A stretch of 58,978 bases of DNA from an uncultured Bacilli bacterium (GCA_947581765.1 CANPVU010000007.1:1-58978); one strand, 5' to 3'; numbered from the stretch's first letter, positions 26,862 through 37,454 are shown. Program-made: numbers and translations. The notes: generated from the letters alone by a model not told the origin.

Positions 26862-27533
26862 TTAATCAGCTCTTTCTAATAAATCCGGTCTTCTTTCCTT
26901 AGTTCTTTTTAATTGCTCATTATGTCTCCATTCATTTATTTTAGCATGATGGCCACTTAATAAAACTTCTGGAACTTTCATACCTCTAAAATCTGCAGGC
27001 CTAGTATATACAGGATAATCTAACAATTCATCTTCAAAAGATTCCTCTGCTTTAGATTCATTATCTATTACTCCATCTAATAGTCTTATTACACTATCAC
27101 ATACTGCCATACTAGGTATTTCCCCACCTGTTAAAATAAAATCCCCTATACTAATTTCAATATCTGCTAAATTACGAATTCTTTCATCAAAGCCTTCATA
27201 ATGTCCACATATAATTATTAAATGTTTTTCTAACTTTAACTCTTTTGCTTTAGCTTGTGAATACTTTTGTCCTTGTGGAGTCATTAATATAACTTTACTT
27301 TCATCTGTTTTAAGTGATAATACAGCATCAAATATTGGTTGAGGCATTAATACCATTCCAGGTCCTCCTCCAAAAGGATAATCATCTACCTTTTGATGAG
27401 GATCTAAAGAATAATCCCTAAAATTATGGATATGAATATCTACATATCCACTTTCTATTGCCCTTTTAATAATTGACTCATTTAAAAATCCATCAAACAT
27501 ACTTGGAAATAAAGTTAAAATATCAATCCTCAT
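26862..27533 (-). CDS. trmD: tRNA (guanine37-N1)-methyltransferase TrmD
   Basis: SPOUT enzyme that makes m1G37 in tRNAs and prevents frameshifting. Seen: [28 protein letters not shown] and the trefoil-knot segment [16 protein letters not shown] with SAM contacts, plus the C-terminal [12 protein letters not shown]. Length 223 aa is at the short end of normal. It overlaps rimM by 11 bases, the usual coupled pair; rpsP and rplS, the common flanking partners, are missing here. Confidence 0.97.
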   Translation of the reverse strand: MRIDILTLFPSMFDGFLNESIIKRAIESGYVDIHIHNFRDYSLDPHQKVDDYPFGGGPGMVLMPQPIFDAVLSLKTDESKVILMTPQGQKYSQAKAKELKLEKHLIIICGHYEGFDERIRNLADIEISIGDFILTGGEIPSMAVCDSVIRLLDGVIDNESKAEESFEDELLDYPVYTRPADFRGMKVPEVLLSGHHAKINEWRHNEQLKRTKERRPDLLERAD

Positions 27534-28014
27534 TTAATAATCCTTTCATATATTTAATATCTAATCTTCTATTAGATAAATCTACATTCTCAATAAATTC
27601 ATCAACATTTGGTATCATATGTTTACATCCATTTTGTACAACTAATATCTCATGCGCATTAGTTCTTAAAATACTATCTACATGACCAATATTTTCATTA
27701 TTACAATATACATCTAATCCTATTAAATCTTCATCTAAATATCCATCATATACTAAATCATCACGATTTACATATACTGGTTCACCTTTATAAATAATAA
27801 CATCATCTATATAATCTTTAGTATTAAATGTTACCATATCATATTCTTTATGCTTTCTGTAAGTAGATACTACTTCCTCTTTTTTTTCTTTACCTATATA
27901 AAATTTCATATCTTTCTTAAACACACTATCTTTGAATTTAAATTCACTAATTATTCTAACTTCACCCTTTAATCCATGTGTGTTAACTATATCACCAATA
28001 TATATATAATTCAT
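27523..28014 (-). CDS. rimM: 16S rRNA processing protein RimM
   Basis: Assembly factor for the 30S head that binds S19. The N-terminal domain starts [16 protein letters not shown] and the PRC-barrel follows ([41 protein letters not shown]). Length 163 aa fits. It lies seven bases after a SpoU-type methyltransferase and overlaps trmD. Confidence 0.94.
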   Translation of the reverse strand: MNYIYIGDIVNTHGLKGEVRIISEFKFKDSVFKKDMKFYIGKEKKEEVVSTYRKHKEYDMVTFNTKDYIDDVIIYKGEPVYVNRDDLVYDGYLDEDLIGLDVYCNNENIGHVDSILRTNAHEILVVQNGCKHMIPNVDEFIENVDLSNRRLDIKYMKGLLNED

Positions 28015-28021
28015 ACAACAC

Positions 28022-28747
28022 CTACTTACTTAACTCATACATAATAATGCTAGTAGCAACACCAACATTTAAACTCTCACATTCCTTATTCATATTAATA
28101 TGAACATAATTCCTACATTTATCTAAAACTTTATCACTAACACCATTACCTTCATTTCCAACAATAACAGCTAGTTTATCTTTAGATTTTAACTGTTCTA
28201 GGTTATTTCCATTATCAACCTTAGTAGCACATACAAAATATCCCATTTTCTCTAAATATTGTATCTCATCACATATATCTTTTATTACAATATTACAATG
28301 AAATATCATACCCTGACTAGCTCTAATTACTTTACTATTATATAAATCAACAGTATCTGGACTAAGTATTATAGTCTTAAAATTAAATGCAACAGCACTC
28401 CTTATAATCGTACCTAAATTTCCAGGGTCTTGTACACCATCTACAATAAGTATTTTATTTGTATATGATGTTTGTTTAATTTTTGTACAAATACCAATTA
28501 CATTTTGATGACTATCTAACTGTGATATATAATTCATTATCTTATCTGTTACAACTATATTATTTTTACTTATAGGAAAATCATAGTCTTCAAGTATTAT
28601 TAAATTATTTAAATACCCAGAATTATACGCTTCTGTAACTAAGTGTTCACCTTCTACTAAAAATAAATTATCTAAATCTCTATATTTTTTTTGAGTTAAT
28701 TTCTTTATCTGTTTAACTTTAACATTATCTTTAGAACTATAAGTCAT
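28022..28747 (-). CDS. SpoU/TrmH-family RNA 2'-O-methyltransferase
   Basis: Knotted SPOUT methyltransferase that modifies a ribose in rRNA or tRNA; the target cannot be told. The N-terminal substrate-binding part has NLFLVEGEHLVTEA; the catalytic part has VQDPGNLGTIIRSA (motif 1), AVIVGNEGNGVSD (motif 2) and LNVGVATSIIMYEL (motif 3). The track start is a GTG within the ribosome site; the ATG at 28747 with AGGTGG five bases upstream is preferred. It heads the rimM-trmD run. Confidence 0.93.
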   Translation of the reverse strand: MTYSSKDNVKVKQIKKLTQKKYRDLDNLFLVEGEHLVTEAYNSGYLNNLIILEDYDFPISKNNIVVTDKIMNYISQLDSHQNVIGICTKIKQTSYTNKILIVDGVQDPGNLGTIIRSAVAFNFKTIILSPDTVDLYNSKVIRASQGMIFHCNIVIKDICDEIQYLEKMGYFVCATKVDNGNNLEQLKSKDKLAVIVGNEGNGVSDKVLDKCRNYVHINMNKECESLNVGVATSIIMYELSK

Positions 28748-28822
28748 AAAAGCCACCTAATTCCATTTTAACACAAATATTAAAAAAAATAATATAAAAA
28801 GTTTAAATTTATAATATTTATA

Positions 28823-28852
28823 CAAAAAGAAAAATACTTATTTAAAGTATTT
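28823..28852 (-). terminator. Terminator of obg
   Basis: AAATACTT/AAGTATTT stem with a 5-base loop overlapping the obg stop, followed by TTCTTTTT on the minus strand. Confidence 0.8.
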
Positions 28853-30125
28853 ATTCTCTATATTCAAATTCATAATCTAAAATACGAACTGTATCACCAT
28901 TTTTAATACCCATTTCTTTTAATTTATCATCTATTCCTAATTTTCTTAATTTATTTGAAAATCTTAAGAAAGCCTCATCAGTAACAAACCATGTCATTTT
29001 ATAAATTTTTTCTATTTCATCCCCACTAATTACATAAGTTCCATCTTTATCTTTTATAATTTTAAATGGTTGCTCTTGCTTAAATTTATAAAGTACATGA
29101 CTTTCAAACTTCTCATCTTCATATAATGGTTGTTTTTCTATTTTATCTAACATATTCGCTAAAACTATAAGTACCTCATCTAATCCTTCATTATTTATTG
29201 CAGATACTTCATATACAGGTTTATCTACTTTCTTTTTAAATTCTTCTAAATTCTTTTTAGAATCTGGTGCATCCATTTTATTTGCTATTATTATTTGAGG
29301 TTTTTCTATAATTTTTTTATTAAAATTTTCTAACTCTTTATTAATAGTAATATAATCATCATATGGATCTCTACCTTCAAAAGCTGACATATCAATGATA
29401 TGCGCTATTACACGGGTTCTTTCAATATGTTTTAAAAATTTATCTCCAAGTCCCTCACCAAGTGATGCTCCTTTTATTAATCCAGGTAAATCAGCTACTA
29501 CAAATGACCTATTATCTTTTGTTTTAACAACTCCTAAATTTGGTTTTAATGTAGTAAAGTGATATGCAGCTATTTTAGGTTTAGCAGCACTAATTTTACT
29601 TATAATAGTGCTTTTACCTACACTAGGTAATCCAACTAGTCCAACATCTGCTAAAAGTTTTAATTCAACTTTAACTTTTTTCTCTTCTCCCGGCTCCCCA
29701 TTTTCTGCATAATCTGGAGCTTTATTAGTACGTGTTACAAAAGCCATATTACCTCTTCCACCACGTCCACCATATGCAACAGTTACTTTTTCTTTATTTT
29801 TAGTTAAATCAGCTAGGATAAAATTAGTTTCTAAATCAGTTATAACTGTACCAATAGGAACTTTAATAATTAAATCTTCTGCATTAGCACCATTCATAGC
29901 TTTTCCTTGACCATGTGCTCCATTTTTTGCTCTATATTTTTTTTGCATTCTAAGGTCTATTAAAGTATTAAGTCCTTCATCAGCCATAAAAACTATATTT
30001 CCACCATGACCACCATTTCCTCCATATGGGCCACCCATTTCAATATATTTTTCTCGTCTAAAAGCTAAACATCCATTACCGCCATTACCAGCTATCAAAT
30101 CAATTACAACTTCATCTATAAACAT
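28851..30125 (-). CDS. obg: GTPase Obg/CgtA
   Basis: Essential GTPase for 50S maturation and stress response; in Bacillus it is also needed for entry into sporulation. Seen: the glycine-rich Obg fold (GNGGNGCLAFRREKYIEMGG, GGNGGHGGNI), the G domain with GLPSVGKSTII, DLPGLIKGAS and NKMD, and a C-terminal OCT domain of about 70 residues found in Gram-positive Obg. Length 424 aa is normal. Start: ATG after AGGAGGT. Monocistronic with its own promoter. Confidence 0.97.
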   Translation of the reverse strand: MFIDEVVIDLIAGNGGNGCLAFRREKYIEMGGPYGGNGGHGGNIVFMADEGLNTLIDLRMQKKYRAKNGAHGQGKAMNGANAEDLIIKVPIGTVITDLETNFILADLTKNKEKVTVAYGGRGGRGNMAFVTRTNKAPDYAENGEPGEEKKVKVELKLLADVGLVGLPSVGKSTIISKISAAKPKIAAYHFTTLKPNLGVVKTKDNRSFVVADLPGLIKGASLGEGLGDKFLKHIERTRVIAHIIDMSAFEGRDPYDDYITINKELENFNKKIIEKPQIIIANKMDAPDSKKNLEEFKKKVDKPVYEVSAINNEGLDEVLIVLANMLDKIEKQPLYEDEKFESHVLYKFKQEQPFKIIKDKDGTYVISGDEIEKIYKMTWFVTDEAFLRFSNKLRKLGIDDKLKEMGIKNGDTVRILDYEFEYRE

Positions 30126-30151
30126 AATATACCTCCTTTGAAAGTCATTGT

Positions 30152-30157
30152 ATTATA
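30152..30157 (-). promoter_or_regulatory. obg -10 element
   Basis: TATAAT with a TGA extension on the minus strand, 26 bases before the obg ATG. The -35 region (TAGCAA) is weak. Confidence 0.5.
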
Positions 30158-30251
30158 TCATAAAATATATTTATTTGCTATTATATAGAATATCATAAAA
30201 TACTAAAAGTATTAAAAATAAATAATATTAAAATTACTATAATAATTATAT

Positions 30252-30279
30252 CAAAAAAATAGATTAATTATAATCTATT
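30252..30279 (-). terminator. Terminator of the response regulator gene
   Basis: Perfect 9-bp stem AATAGATTA/TAATCTATT, 4-base loop, then TTTTTG on the minus strand; overlaps the stop codon. Confidence 0.85.
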
Positions 30280-30820
30280 CTAATATACGGCTTATTTTTT
30301 CAAGAATTACTTTATCAGAAAAAGGTTTTTCTATCATATCATATACTTTATAAGTAAATGCTCTATCAATTGTCTCTTTAGTAGTATCACCACTTATTAT
30401 TATTACTGGTATATTATAATTTTTTTCTTTTAAATGTTCAAGAACACCAAAACCATCTACGCCTGGCATCATAAGATCTAGTAAGATTAAATCAATACTA
30501 TTTTCTCCATCTAATACTCTAATAGCATCTTCTCCTCCACCAGATAATATTACATCATACTCAGTTGATACTGTTTTTTGTAAATAATTTCTTATAATAC
30601 TAGAATCATCTACTATTAAAACTTTTTTCTTTGAAGATATTTCTACATTGTCACTAGTATTTTCAACTACTTGTGAATTTAAATCTTCTTTCATTGCTTC
30701 ATTAAATAGTGTATTTATATTTCCCTTTAATATTTTAAGTTGTAGTGCTACTTCTTCACTCGATGTATTTATACTATTATCAAATGTTGCATTTATTTTA
30801 TCTAACAATTCCCTCATCAT
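30275..30820 (-). CDS. Response regulator with receiver domain only
   Basis: 181 aa. Residues 1-60 are a helical, acidic region; residues 65-180 are a CheY-like receiver: VLIVDDSS (acidic pair), [10 protein letters not shown] with the phospho-acceptor Asp, IIISGD, and YDMIEKPFS with the conserved Lys. There is no DNA-binding output domain, so it acts through protein contacts or passes phosphate on. It overlaps the hybrid kinase gene by 4 bases and is surely its partner. Confidence 0.92.
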   Translation of the reverse strand: MMRELLDKINATFDNSINTSSEEVALQLKILKGNINTLFNEAMKEDLNSQVVENTSDNVEISSKKKVLIVDDSSIIRNYLQKTVSTEYDVILSGGGEDAIRVLDGENSIDLILLDLMMPGVDGFGVLEHLKEKNYNIPVIIISGDTTKETIDRAFTYKVYDMIEKPFSDKVILEKISRILE

Positions 30821-33048
30821 AAATCCTCCTTTATATATTGTTTAATGAGTTCCATAATACGATTTGCCTCAATCATTAATGATTCATAATTACTATTTAC
30901 ATAATCTACATCATTTTTTTTACTTGCCATTTCATGATTATAAGATAACTCAGCTAATTTAGTAAATCCTAAATATTTAGAATCACTTTTCATAGCATGT
31001 ACTAATATTGCATAATTAGGCATATCACTGTTATCTTTATATTCTTTTATTTTTTCTAATCGTTCTTTTGACTCTTTAAAGAAGTCTTTTATCGTATCAT
31101 TATAAGTATCCATATCTCCTAATAATTCTAAACTAGATGATATATCTACTCCTGCTTGTTTTAATATATCTAAATCATAATCTTCATCATCATTACTTTT
31201 TGTTTCTATATTTAGATTTGCTTTATCACCTTGTTTTAAATATTTTTTTAATATACTTTCAAGTTCTTCTTTATTTATTGGTTTTGATAAATAATCATTA
31301 AAACCATTTTCTAAATATTTTTCTCTCATACCTGATATAGCATTTGCAGTAAGTGCTACTGTAGGTGTAGAAAATCCTATAATCTTTTTTAAATTTTTAA
31401 GTGCTTCTACACCAGTCATATGTGGCATCATATCATCAAGTAAAATTAGTTCATAATTATTTCCTTGTAATACTTTATCAATACAACCTTTTCCAGAATC
31501 AGATGTATCTATATCTAAATTATAATCCCTTAATAATCTAATTGCAACCTTTAGGTTAATAGGATTATCATCTACAACTAAAATTTTATTATTATTTCCA
31601 ATAAATGGTATTGTATCAATTTTCTCATCTTGTATATCTTCTAATTTTTTAGGTACTATTCTTTGATCTAATGCTACTGTAAATTTAGATCCTTCACCAT
31701 ATTTACTTTGTACTACTATTTTTCCATTCATAAGTTCAATTAACTTTTTCGTAATAGCAAGTCCTAGTCCTGTACCTTCAATTGTAATATTTTTTTCAAG
31801 ATCAAGTCTTTCAAATTTATTAAATAATTTATTAATATTTTCTTCCTTAATTCCAATACCACTATCTTCAACAGAAACAATTAATCTACAAATATCGTTA
31901 TTTTTAACCGAACTAATAGTTAAATTAACATATCCTTGTTTTGTATATTTTACAGCATTAGTAAGTAAGTTTAATATGATTTGCTTAATTCGAACAAAAT
32001 CTCCATATAATACTGGTGGAATTGATTCATCATATTTATAATTAAATTCTAATGGTTTTTCACCTATTCTTGCTTTAGTAAGTGATACTAATTCATCAAA
32101 TACTTTTTTAAAGTTATACTCTGTATTTACTATTTCTAATTTATTTGCTTCAATTTTAGATATATCTAATATTCCATTTACAATTTGTAAAAGGCTTTGT
32201 GAAGCACTTATTATATCTTTTACTTCTTCTTTAGTTTCATTTGATAAGTCTTCTTCCAAAAGTCCTTGACTAAAACCTACTATTGCATTTAATGGAGTAC
32301 GTATTTCATGTGACATATTTGATAAAAATTCAGTTTTAGCATTATTAGCTTTTTCAGCCTGATTTTTTGCTTCACTTAATTCTTGTATCATTTTTAAATC
32401 AGGATTTTCTATAGTAAAGAACATCATGAATGTAACAAAAATAAAAAGTGATGTTATAAGTAGTAATTCTGGAAATAAATACTGAATAATACCTACAAAT
32501 ACACCTAATACTAATATAGCTATTATAGGTATATATTCTTTTTCACCTAATTTTTTTCTATTACAAATTAGGCAAATTATCCAAGATAAAATAAATAATC
32601 CAGCTAAAAGATAAGTAAATTTAGCCCCTATACCATACGTATAAATTCTATCATCATTATTTGATGTATAAAGTGGTAATAATAATATAATAAATATTGA
32701 AATAAATACTATTGGATATAACACTTTTTTTATTTTATTATAAATATCATACCCATCTGATTTTTTATTTCTAGATATAACTATAGTATATATTGTAAAG
32801 AAAAGCATCCATACAATCAAATAGATTAAGTAAAATTTCTGAAGAACTATAAGCATTGGGTTTGTTACATCTATTATTGCAAGATAAGTACTAGATAAAT
32901 CAAATATAATACCAAATATATTTATCAATATTAATCTAGAATAGATTTTATTTTCAATTGAATTTATCTTTTTCTTATTAAAGAAAATAATTAATAATAA
33001 AACAGTATATGCTAAACTAATCATTTGAAAATATAAACTGCTATACAT
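30817..33048 (-). CDS. Hybrid sensor histidine kinase with receiver and Hpt domains
   Basis: 743 aa. Domains in order: seven membrane segments (residues 1-212), a short coiled coil, HisKA with [13 protein letters not shown] (His 247), HATPase ([30 protein letters not shown]), receiver ([21 protein letters not shown]) and a C-terminal Hpt domain ([12 protein letters not shown]). All phosphorelay residues are present. The seven-helix N terminus resembles 7TM sensor modules; the signal is unknown. With the separate receiver protein downstream it forms a multi-step relay. Confidence 0.93.
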   Translation of the reverse strand: MYSSLYFQMISLAYTVLLLIIFFNKKKINSIENKIYSRLILINIFGIIFDLSSTYLAIIDVTNPMLIVLQKFYLIYLIVWMLFFTIYTIVISRNKKSDGYDIYNKIKKVLYPIVFISIFIILLLPLYTSNNDDRIYTYGIGAKFTYLLAGLFILSWIICLICNRKKLGEKEYIPIIAILVLGVFVGIIQYLFPELLLITSLFIFVTFMMFFTIENPDLKMIQELSEAKNQAEKANNAKTEFLSNMSHEIRTPLNAIVGFSQGLLEEDLSNETKEEVKDIISASQSLLQIVNGILDISKIEANKLEIVNTEYNFKKVFDELVSLTKARIGEKPLEFNYKYDESIPPVLYGDFVRIKQIILNLLTNAVKYTKQGYVNLTISSVKNNDICRLIVSVEDSGIGIKEENINKLFNKFERLDLEKNITIEGTGLGLAITKKLIELMNGKIVVQSKYGEGSKFTVALDQRIVPKKLEDIQDEKIDTIPFIGNNNKILVVDDNPINLKVAIRLLRDYNLDIDTSDSGKGCIDKVLQGNNYELILLDDMMPHMTGVEALKNLKKIIGFSTPTVALTANAISGMREKYLENGFNDYLSKPINKEELESILKKYLKQGDKANLNIETKSNDDEDYDLDILKQAGVDISSSLELLGDMDTYNDTIKDFFKESKERLEKIKEYKDNSDMPNYAILVHAMKSDSKYLGFTKLAELSYNHEMASKKNDVDYVNSNYESLMIEANRIMELIKQYIKEDL

Positions 33049-33087
33049 ATAACCACCTACTTTACCATAACCATTATACCATGATAT

Positions 33088-33119
33088 AAAAAAAAAGAAA
33101 ATTATAATTTTCCTTTTTT
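33088..33119 (-). terminator. Terminator after the acyl ligase gene
   Basis: Minus strand GAAAATTATAATTTTC palindrome with flanking A and T runs, immediately after the ligase stop. It isolates the lipid module from the kinase operon. Confidence 0.75.
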
Positions 33120-35475
33120 ACATATGTATTTTCTTCTGATAACCACCATTATTTGACTCTTTATATAAAGTTGTAGCTAAGTCTTGTAGTTGTCTTCTAT
33201 TAACTTTATTTAAATTAGTAAGTGGTAATTTATTTTCTTCTGGTTGTATTATCTCATATATTTTCTGATATGTATCTACCTTTGAGTTAACATATTTTAT
33301 TATTTTATCTCTTAACTCAGCAGTTAACTCTGCATTATTTTTTAATGTAACGAATGCTACTGGAACATTCATTTTATATTCATGTGGCATTTTTACAACA
33401 GCACAATCTACTACTTCTGGAATTTCTTTTATAACAGCTTCTATTTCACTGCTATATACGTTAACTCCACTTACTATAATTATATTAGAATTTCTATCTT
33501 CAAAACATATTTCTCCATTTTCTGTCATGTAACATACATCACCAGTATTCAAATATGTTGTTCCAGATAACTTAACTAATGCCTTACTAGTTTCCTCTGA
33601 GTCATTATAATATCCATTCATTACTGTTGGACCACCTACATATAATACTCCAATTTCTCCAACAGGAACTTCCTTTAATGTATCTGGGTCTAATATTTTA
33701 ACGTCATTTAAAGGAAGTGGGAAACCAACACTTTTCTCATACATAGAATTTACACCAGTAAATGCAAGAGCTGCTGTTGCTTCTGTTGAACCTATTCCAG
33801 ACATTATTGGTGATGTAACATTATGTTCTGTTCTAAATTTATTTATTTCATCACGTAATTTTGGTTCTAATGTATCTCCACCAGAAATCCAAACTTTAGC
33901 AAATGATAAATCTGCTTTTTCTAATTTTTTTGAACTAACTACGCTTTTCCATAAAGTTGGAACACCTAATATTAATGTAGGTTTATTTTTTAACATAGAA
34001 GATATAAATATAGATTTATTATATTGTGGATGTAAATCTACTGACATATTTACTGCTAAAGCAGTAATAATACTATCTACTAATCCAAATCCATGGAATA
34101 TAGGTGAAATTGCAAGTAATTCATCACCCTTTTTATAAAATGGTATTGTATCTCTTAATTGAGCAGTATTTCTTATTACGTTTTCATTTGAAATACATGC
34201 AAGTTTAGATTTACCTGTTGTACCACCAGTTCTAAGCAATACTTTAGTCTCATATGGCACATATGGCTCATCACACTCTATACTACCATCATAATCACTA
34301 CCAAATGAAACTTCATCATTCCATTTAATAAATTTGTCTTCATATGAAACTTTAACTATTTTATTTTCTAATCTTTCAATTTCTTTTCTTATTGGTTCAA
34401 TAATAGATAAACATTTTTCTGGTATTAATTTAATAGCAGAATTTAATCGTTTAATAACCATCTTAGTTTTTATCTTTTTAAATTTTTCTTGTGCTATATA
34501 AAGCATCTTTATTCCTAGTGGATGACTTTTTATAGGTGGCATAGAATCTGCTGGTGAAACTACTACTACTTTCTCAACATTAGTACTATCAATAATTTTT
34601 GATACTTCACCATAACACATATCTGCCATAACTAAATATCTTGACTTAGTTTTATCAAGATTTTCAAGTATATCTTCACCTTTTAATAAAGGATGTAACA
34701 TACTAGCTGTAGCACCAATTTTATTTGTAGCTAAAAATGCAATAACAGCTTCTGGAGTATTAGGCATACAAATAGTTACAATATCATTCGATGTTATACC
34801 AGATTTTTTTAATGATTTAGCATATTCATCTACACGTTCAAATAATTCTCTAAAAGTAATTTTAGCTCCAAAATATCTAATAGCAAGTGAATCTAAATTA
34901 CTATAGTTATTTAAATATACATATTCCCAAATAGGCATACTAGGTAATTCAGTAAAATATTGTGCTGCATTATATGATGATTGCCAATTTTTATCTATTG
35001 AAGGTATACCAGATTTTACTGTAATAGGATCTTTTAAACTATTAATAATTTCTTCATTATATCTTAATATATCAGACAATATTTCATTACTATTAGTTGC
35101 TTCATAAAAATTACTAATTGATTTTTGTGACTTTGAATTAGTTATAAATCCAATTCTTGCTTTAGAATAATATCTTCTATTTTCATCATTAATACAATCT
35201 ATACTATTTTCTATAATATAACCAAAATTTTTAATATTTAATATTTTATTTTTATTTGATTGATTGTATAAAAATATATCTGTAACATCATTTTTATCTA
35301 ACGATAAACTTTCTAATATTTGTGCTTTAATTTCTTCATCTGATTCTTCTTTAAACTCAAAATTATTTTCATTAACCATTAAATAGATCTTAAATCCTTT
35401 TTTAGTTAATTCCTTTACTACTTCTTTAAAACTAGTATCCATGCTAAAAGCATTATAATTAATTGCTATATTCAT
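33118..35475 (-). CDS. AMP-dependent acyl ligase with degenerate HAD-like N-terminal domain
   Basis: 785 aa. Residues about 170-770 are an ANL-superfamily adenylating enzyme (acyl-CoA/acyl-ACP synthetase type): LLRTGGTTGKSKLA (phosphate loop), GIGSTEATAAL, YLNTGDVCY, DRNSNIIIVSGVNVYSSEIE and NLNKVNR with the C-terminal Lys. Residues 1-115 align with the HAD domain of the next gene (NIAINYNAFSMD against VGVDADGVLTD; KKGFKIYLMVNENNF) but lack the catalytic aspartates, so this is a pseudo-phosphatase domain. Start: the ATG at 35475 lies 9 bases after AGGGGG; the track ATG at 35484 touches that site. It is next to an acyltransferase, which suggests acyl activation for phospholipid acylation, as in E. 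coli Aas. Confidence 0.82.
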   Translation of the reverse strand: MNIAINYNAFSMDTSFKEVVKELTKKGFKIYLMVNENNFEFKEESDEEIKAQILESLSLDKNDVTDIFLYNQSNKNKILNIKNFGYIIENSIDCINDENRRYYSKARIGFITNSKSQKSISNFYEATNSNEILSDILRYNEEIINSLKDPITVKSGIPSIDKNWQSSYNAAQYFTELPSMPIWEYVYLNNYSNLDSLAIRYFGAKITFRELFERVDEYAKSLKKSGITSNDIVTICMPNTPEAVIAFLATNKIGATASMLHPLLKGEDILENLDKTKSRYLVMADMCYGEVSKIIDSTNVEKVVVVSPADSMPPIKSHPLGIKMLYIAQEKFKKIKTKMVIKRLNSAIKLIPEKCLSIIEPIRKEIERLENKIVKVSYEDKFIKWNDEVSFGSDYDGSIECDEPYVPYETKVLLRTGGTTGKSKLACISNENVIRNTAQLRDTIPFYKKGDELLAISPIFHGFGLVDSIITALAVNMSVDLHPQYNKSIFISSMLKNKPTLILGVPTLWKSVVSSKKLEKADLSFAKVWISGGDTLEPKLRDEINKFRTEHNVTSPIMSGIGSTEATAALAFTGVNSMYEKSVGFPLPLNDVKILDPDTLKEVPVGEIGVLYVGGPTVMNGYYNDSEETSKALVKLSGTTYLNTGDVCYMTENGEICFEDRNSNIIIVSGVNVYSSEIEAVIKEIPEVVDCAVVKMPHEYKMNVPVAFVTLKNNAELTAELRDKIIKYVNSKVDTYQKIYEIIQPEENKLPLTNLNKVNRRQLQDLATTLYKESNNGGYQKKIHM

Positions 35476-35490
35476 ATAACACATCCCCCT

Positions 35491-36852
35491 TTATTTATAT
35501 TTTTTACTTTTTACTTTATCTTCTTTCATACTTTTACGTGTCATAGACTCAATTGTCTTAGCTAAATTTTCATTTGCTTGAGCTAAATCATCGTCTTTTT
35601 TTACAAATTGTACTTCTCCAACTTTTAAATAAGTATGTTTTCCATGATATAAAGACATAGGTAATATTGCAGCACCTGTTTTTTGTGCTAAAGATACTGT
35701 TCCTAACTTAAATGGTAACTGTATTTTTTTCTTACCCTCTTCATCTTTATTTTTTCTAGTTCCTTCTGGAAAAATAAGAGCTATTTTATCATGTACAATT
35801 CTTTTAGCAAGTTCTTCTTCACCGTTTTTTTTGCTTTCAGCATTTTGTCTATCAATAAATACTGCACCTTGAGTAAAATCAAACATTCTACCTCTTATTG
35901 TATGTCTGATAGTAGAAGCTGCAAATCCACAAAACTGACGAGCACCTAATGCTTGACTTATATAGAATTGATCAAAACTATTTAAATGATTACATGCAAT
36001 TATAAATCCATCTTGATATGGAATATTTTCTTGTCCTTTTTTCTTTGAATGAAAGGCAATGAAGAAAGGTATAAATGTAGCATAATATAAAAGTTTAAAT
36101 CTTTTTTTACTTTTCTTAAATGCTTCTTCATTTACTTGTAGATTTTTTATATATGATTTATAACTTGTAAAATATTCTACTTGTTGCTCCTTTGTTAAAC
36201 ATTCTCTTTCTTCTAATTCAAGATAATGAAAAGGTGCTACTGCCTTTTTGTTATTCTTTAACATTTGAATATATTCATAACATTCTTTCCAACTTTCTAC
36301 AGGAATAATATTTTCATGTGATACCTCCGTATTATATGGCGCTCTAAATAATAAGACCTTTACTCCTTGTTCTGCTAAATAAAGAGCCACTTCTGGTTTA
36401 TCTTCAATCATTACATCAACATCTAATTTTAAACATGCCATATATTTATCACGTGGGCTAAAATCTTCTGAACAATATTGAATGCTATCAAAATCTAATC
36501 CATTATTCTTTAAATAATCTTGAAATAACCTACGATAATGTAATCCTAATACACCCTTATCTGTTGTAAACATACGTGCTGTTATTTCATGTAATTGTAC
36601 GCCTTCACTTTTTAAAGCTTTTAATACCTCTTTAGCACCATCACGAAGTGGTGTCTTTTTACAATACTTATCTAATACTTTAAGACCAAATAATATTTTT
36701 TGAAATTTATTTATTCCAAACATTTCCTCAGGTGAATAAGCATCTGGCTTAACTGGTTCCCTCTTAAAAAATTTACGTCCTTCTTCAATATTAAACTTTG
36801 TCATGTCTGTTAATACACCGTCTGCATCTACACCTACTACAAACTTATTCAT
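35491..36852 (-). CDS. HAD phosphatase fused to PlsC-type glycerophosphate acyltransferase
   Basis: 453 aa. N-terminal half: HAD hydrolase near the 5'(3')-deoxyribonucleotidase group, with nucleophile motif VDADGVLTD, EITARMF, DKYMACLK and VMIEDKPEV, all intact. C-terminal half (from about residue 245): a 1-acyl-glycerol-3-phosphate acyltransferase domain with ACNHLNSFDQF (NHx4D) and IFPEGTRKN. So one protein can probably both remove a phosphate and transfer an acyl chain. It has a distinctive AAAGGGGG ribosome site, shared with the ligase gene 6 bases downstream. Pathway placement (lipid remodelling or fatty acid scavenging) is inference. Confidence 0.87.
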   Translation of the reverse strand: MNKFVVGVDADGVLTDMTKFNIEEGRKFFKREPVKPDAYSPEEMFGINKFQKILFGLKVLDKYCKKTPLRDGAKEVLKALKSEGVQLHEITARMFTTDKGVLGLHYRRLFQDYLKNNGLDFDSIQYCSEDFSPRDKYMACLKLDVDVMIEDKPEVALYLAEQGVKVLLFRAPYNTEVSHENIIPVESWKECYEYIQMLKNNKKAVAPFHYLELEERECLTKEQQVEYFTSYKSYIKNLQVNEEAFKKSKKRFKLLYYATFIPFFIAFHSKKKGQENIPYQDGFIIACNHLNSFDQFYISQALGARQFCGFAASTIRHTIRGRMFDFTQGAVFIDRQNAESKKNGEEELAKRIVHDKIALIFPEGTRKNKDEEGKKKIQLPFKLGTVSLAQKTGAAILPMSLYHGKHTYLKVGEVQFVKKDDDLAQANENLAKTIESMTRKSMKEDKVKSKKYK

Positions 36853-36922
36853 ATATACCCCCTTTAAATTATAAAATAAGCAAAGCTATATAATTAATTT
36901 ATAACATTTCGTTAACAAAAAA

Positions 36923-36987
36923 ATATACAAAGCATATTTGGTATATTATCATTTAATATATAAAAAGTCAATTTTAGCTTTGTATAT
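36923..36987 (-). terminator. DUF1810 terminator with a promoter inside its loop
   Basis: An 11-bp perfect stem (ATATACAAAGC/GCTTTGTATAT) on the minus strand starts 3 bases after the DUF1810 stop and is followed by seven T. The 43-base loop holds TTGACT (36971-36966), 17 bases, TAATAT (36948-36943) with a TGA extension: a good promoter for the HAD-PlsC and ligase genes. Confidence 0.65.
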
Positions 36988-36990
36988 GTA

Positions 36991-37416
36991 TTAGTTATGT
37001 TTATTTAATATTTTAATAGTCTTATCATCCATAATTCCATTATAATATTTATCTAATATATCTTTAAATATTAAACATTGTGGGTTAGCACATAAAAATA
37101 ATGTCATACTAGATCTTAATTTTAAATCATCAGGTTCTGGCATAATAGTGTTGATATCATCAATATCAAGTTCTAATAATGCATTACATATAGTTATTAA
37201 GTTATTAAATAATTGTTCATTTTCTAGATAAGCTCTAGCTTCTTCTATACAACTAATTGAGTATATCTGATTCATATAGCTATCACCAAGACCTGATATT
37301 TGAGGAAATATATACCAAATCCAATGACTCTTTTTTCTACCACTTTTAATTTCAGATAATGCTTTATTAAAATCTATGTTTTGAGCATCAATAAATCTTT
37401 GTAAATCATAATTCAT
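36991..37416 (-). CDS. DUF1810 family protein
   Basis: 141 aa from the preferred start. The family pattern is clear: YDLQRFIDAQ, ALSEIKSGRKKSHWIWYIFPQ, and LRSSMTLFL. The function of DUF1810 proteins is not established. The track start at 37446 is replaced by the ATG at 37416, which has AGGTGATATT directly upstream. Single gene between two terminators. Confidence 0.88.
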   Translation of the reverse strand: MNYDLQRFIDAQNIDFNKALSEIKSGRKKSHWIWYIFPQISGLGDSYMNQIYSISCIEEARAYLENEQLFNNLITICNALLELDIDDINTIMPEPDDLKLRSSMTLFLCANPQCLIFKDILDKYYNGIMDDKTIKILNKHN

Positions 37417-37454
37417 AATATCACCTAAGTAATAGTATTTTAACATACATCCTA

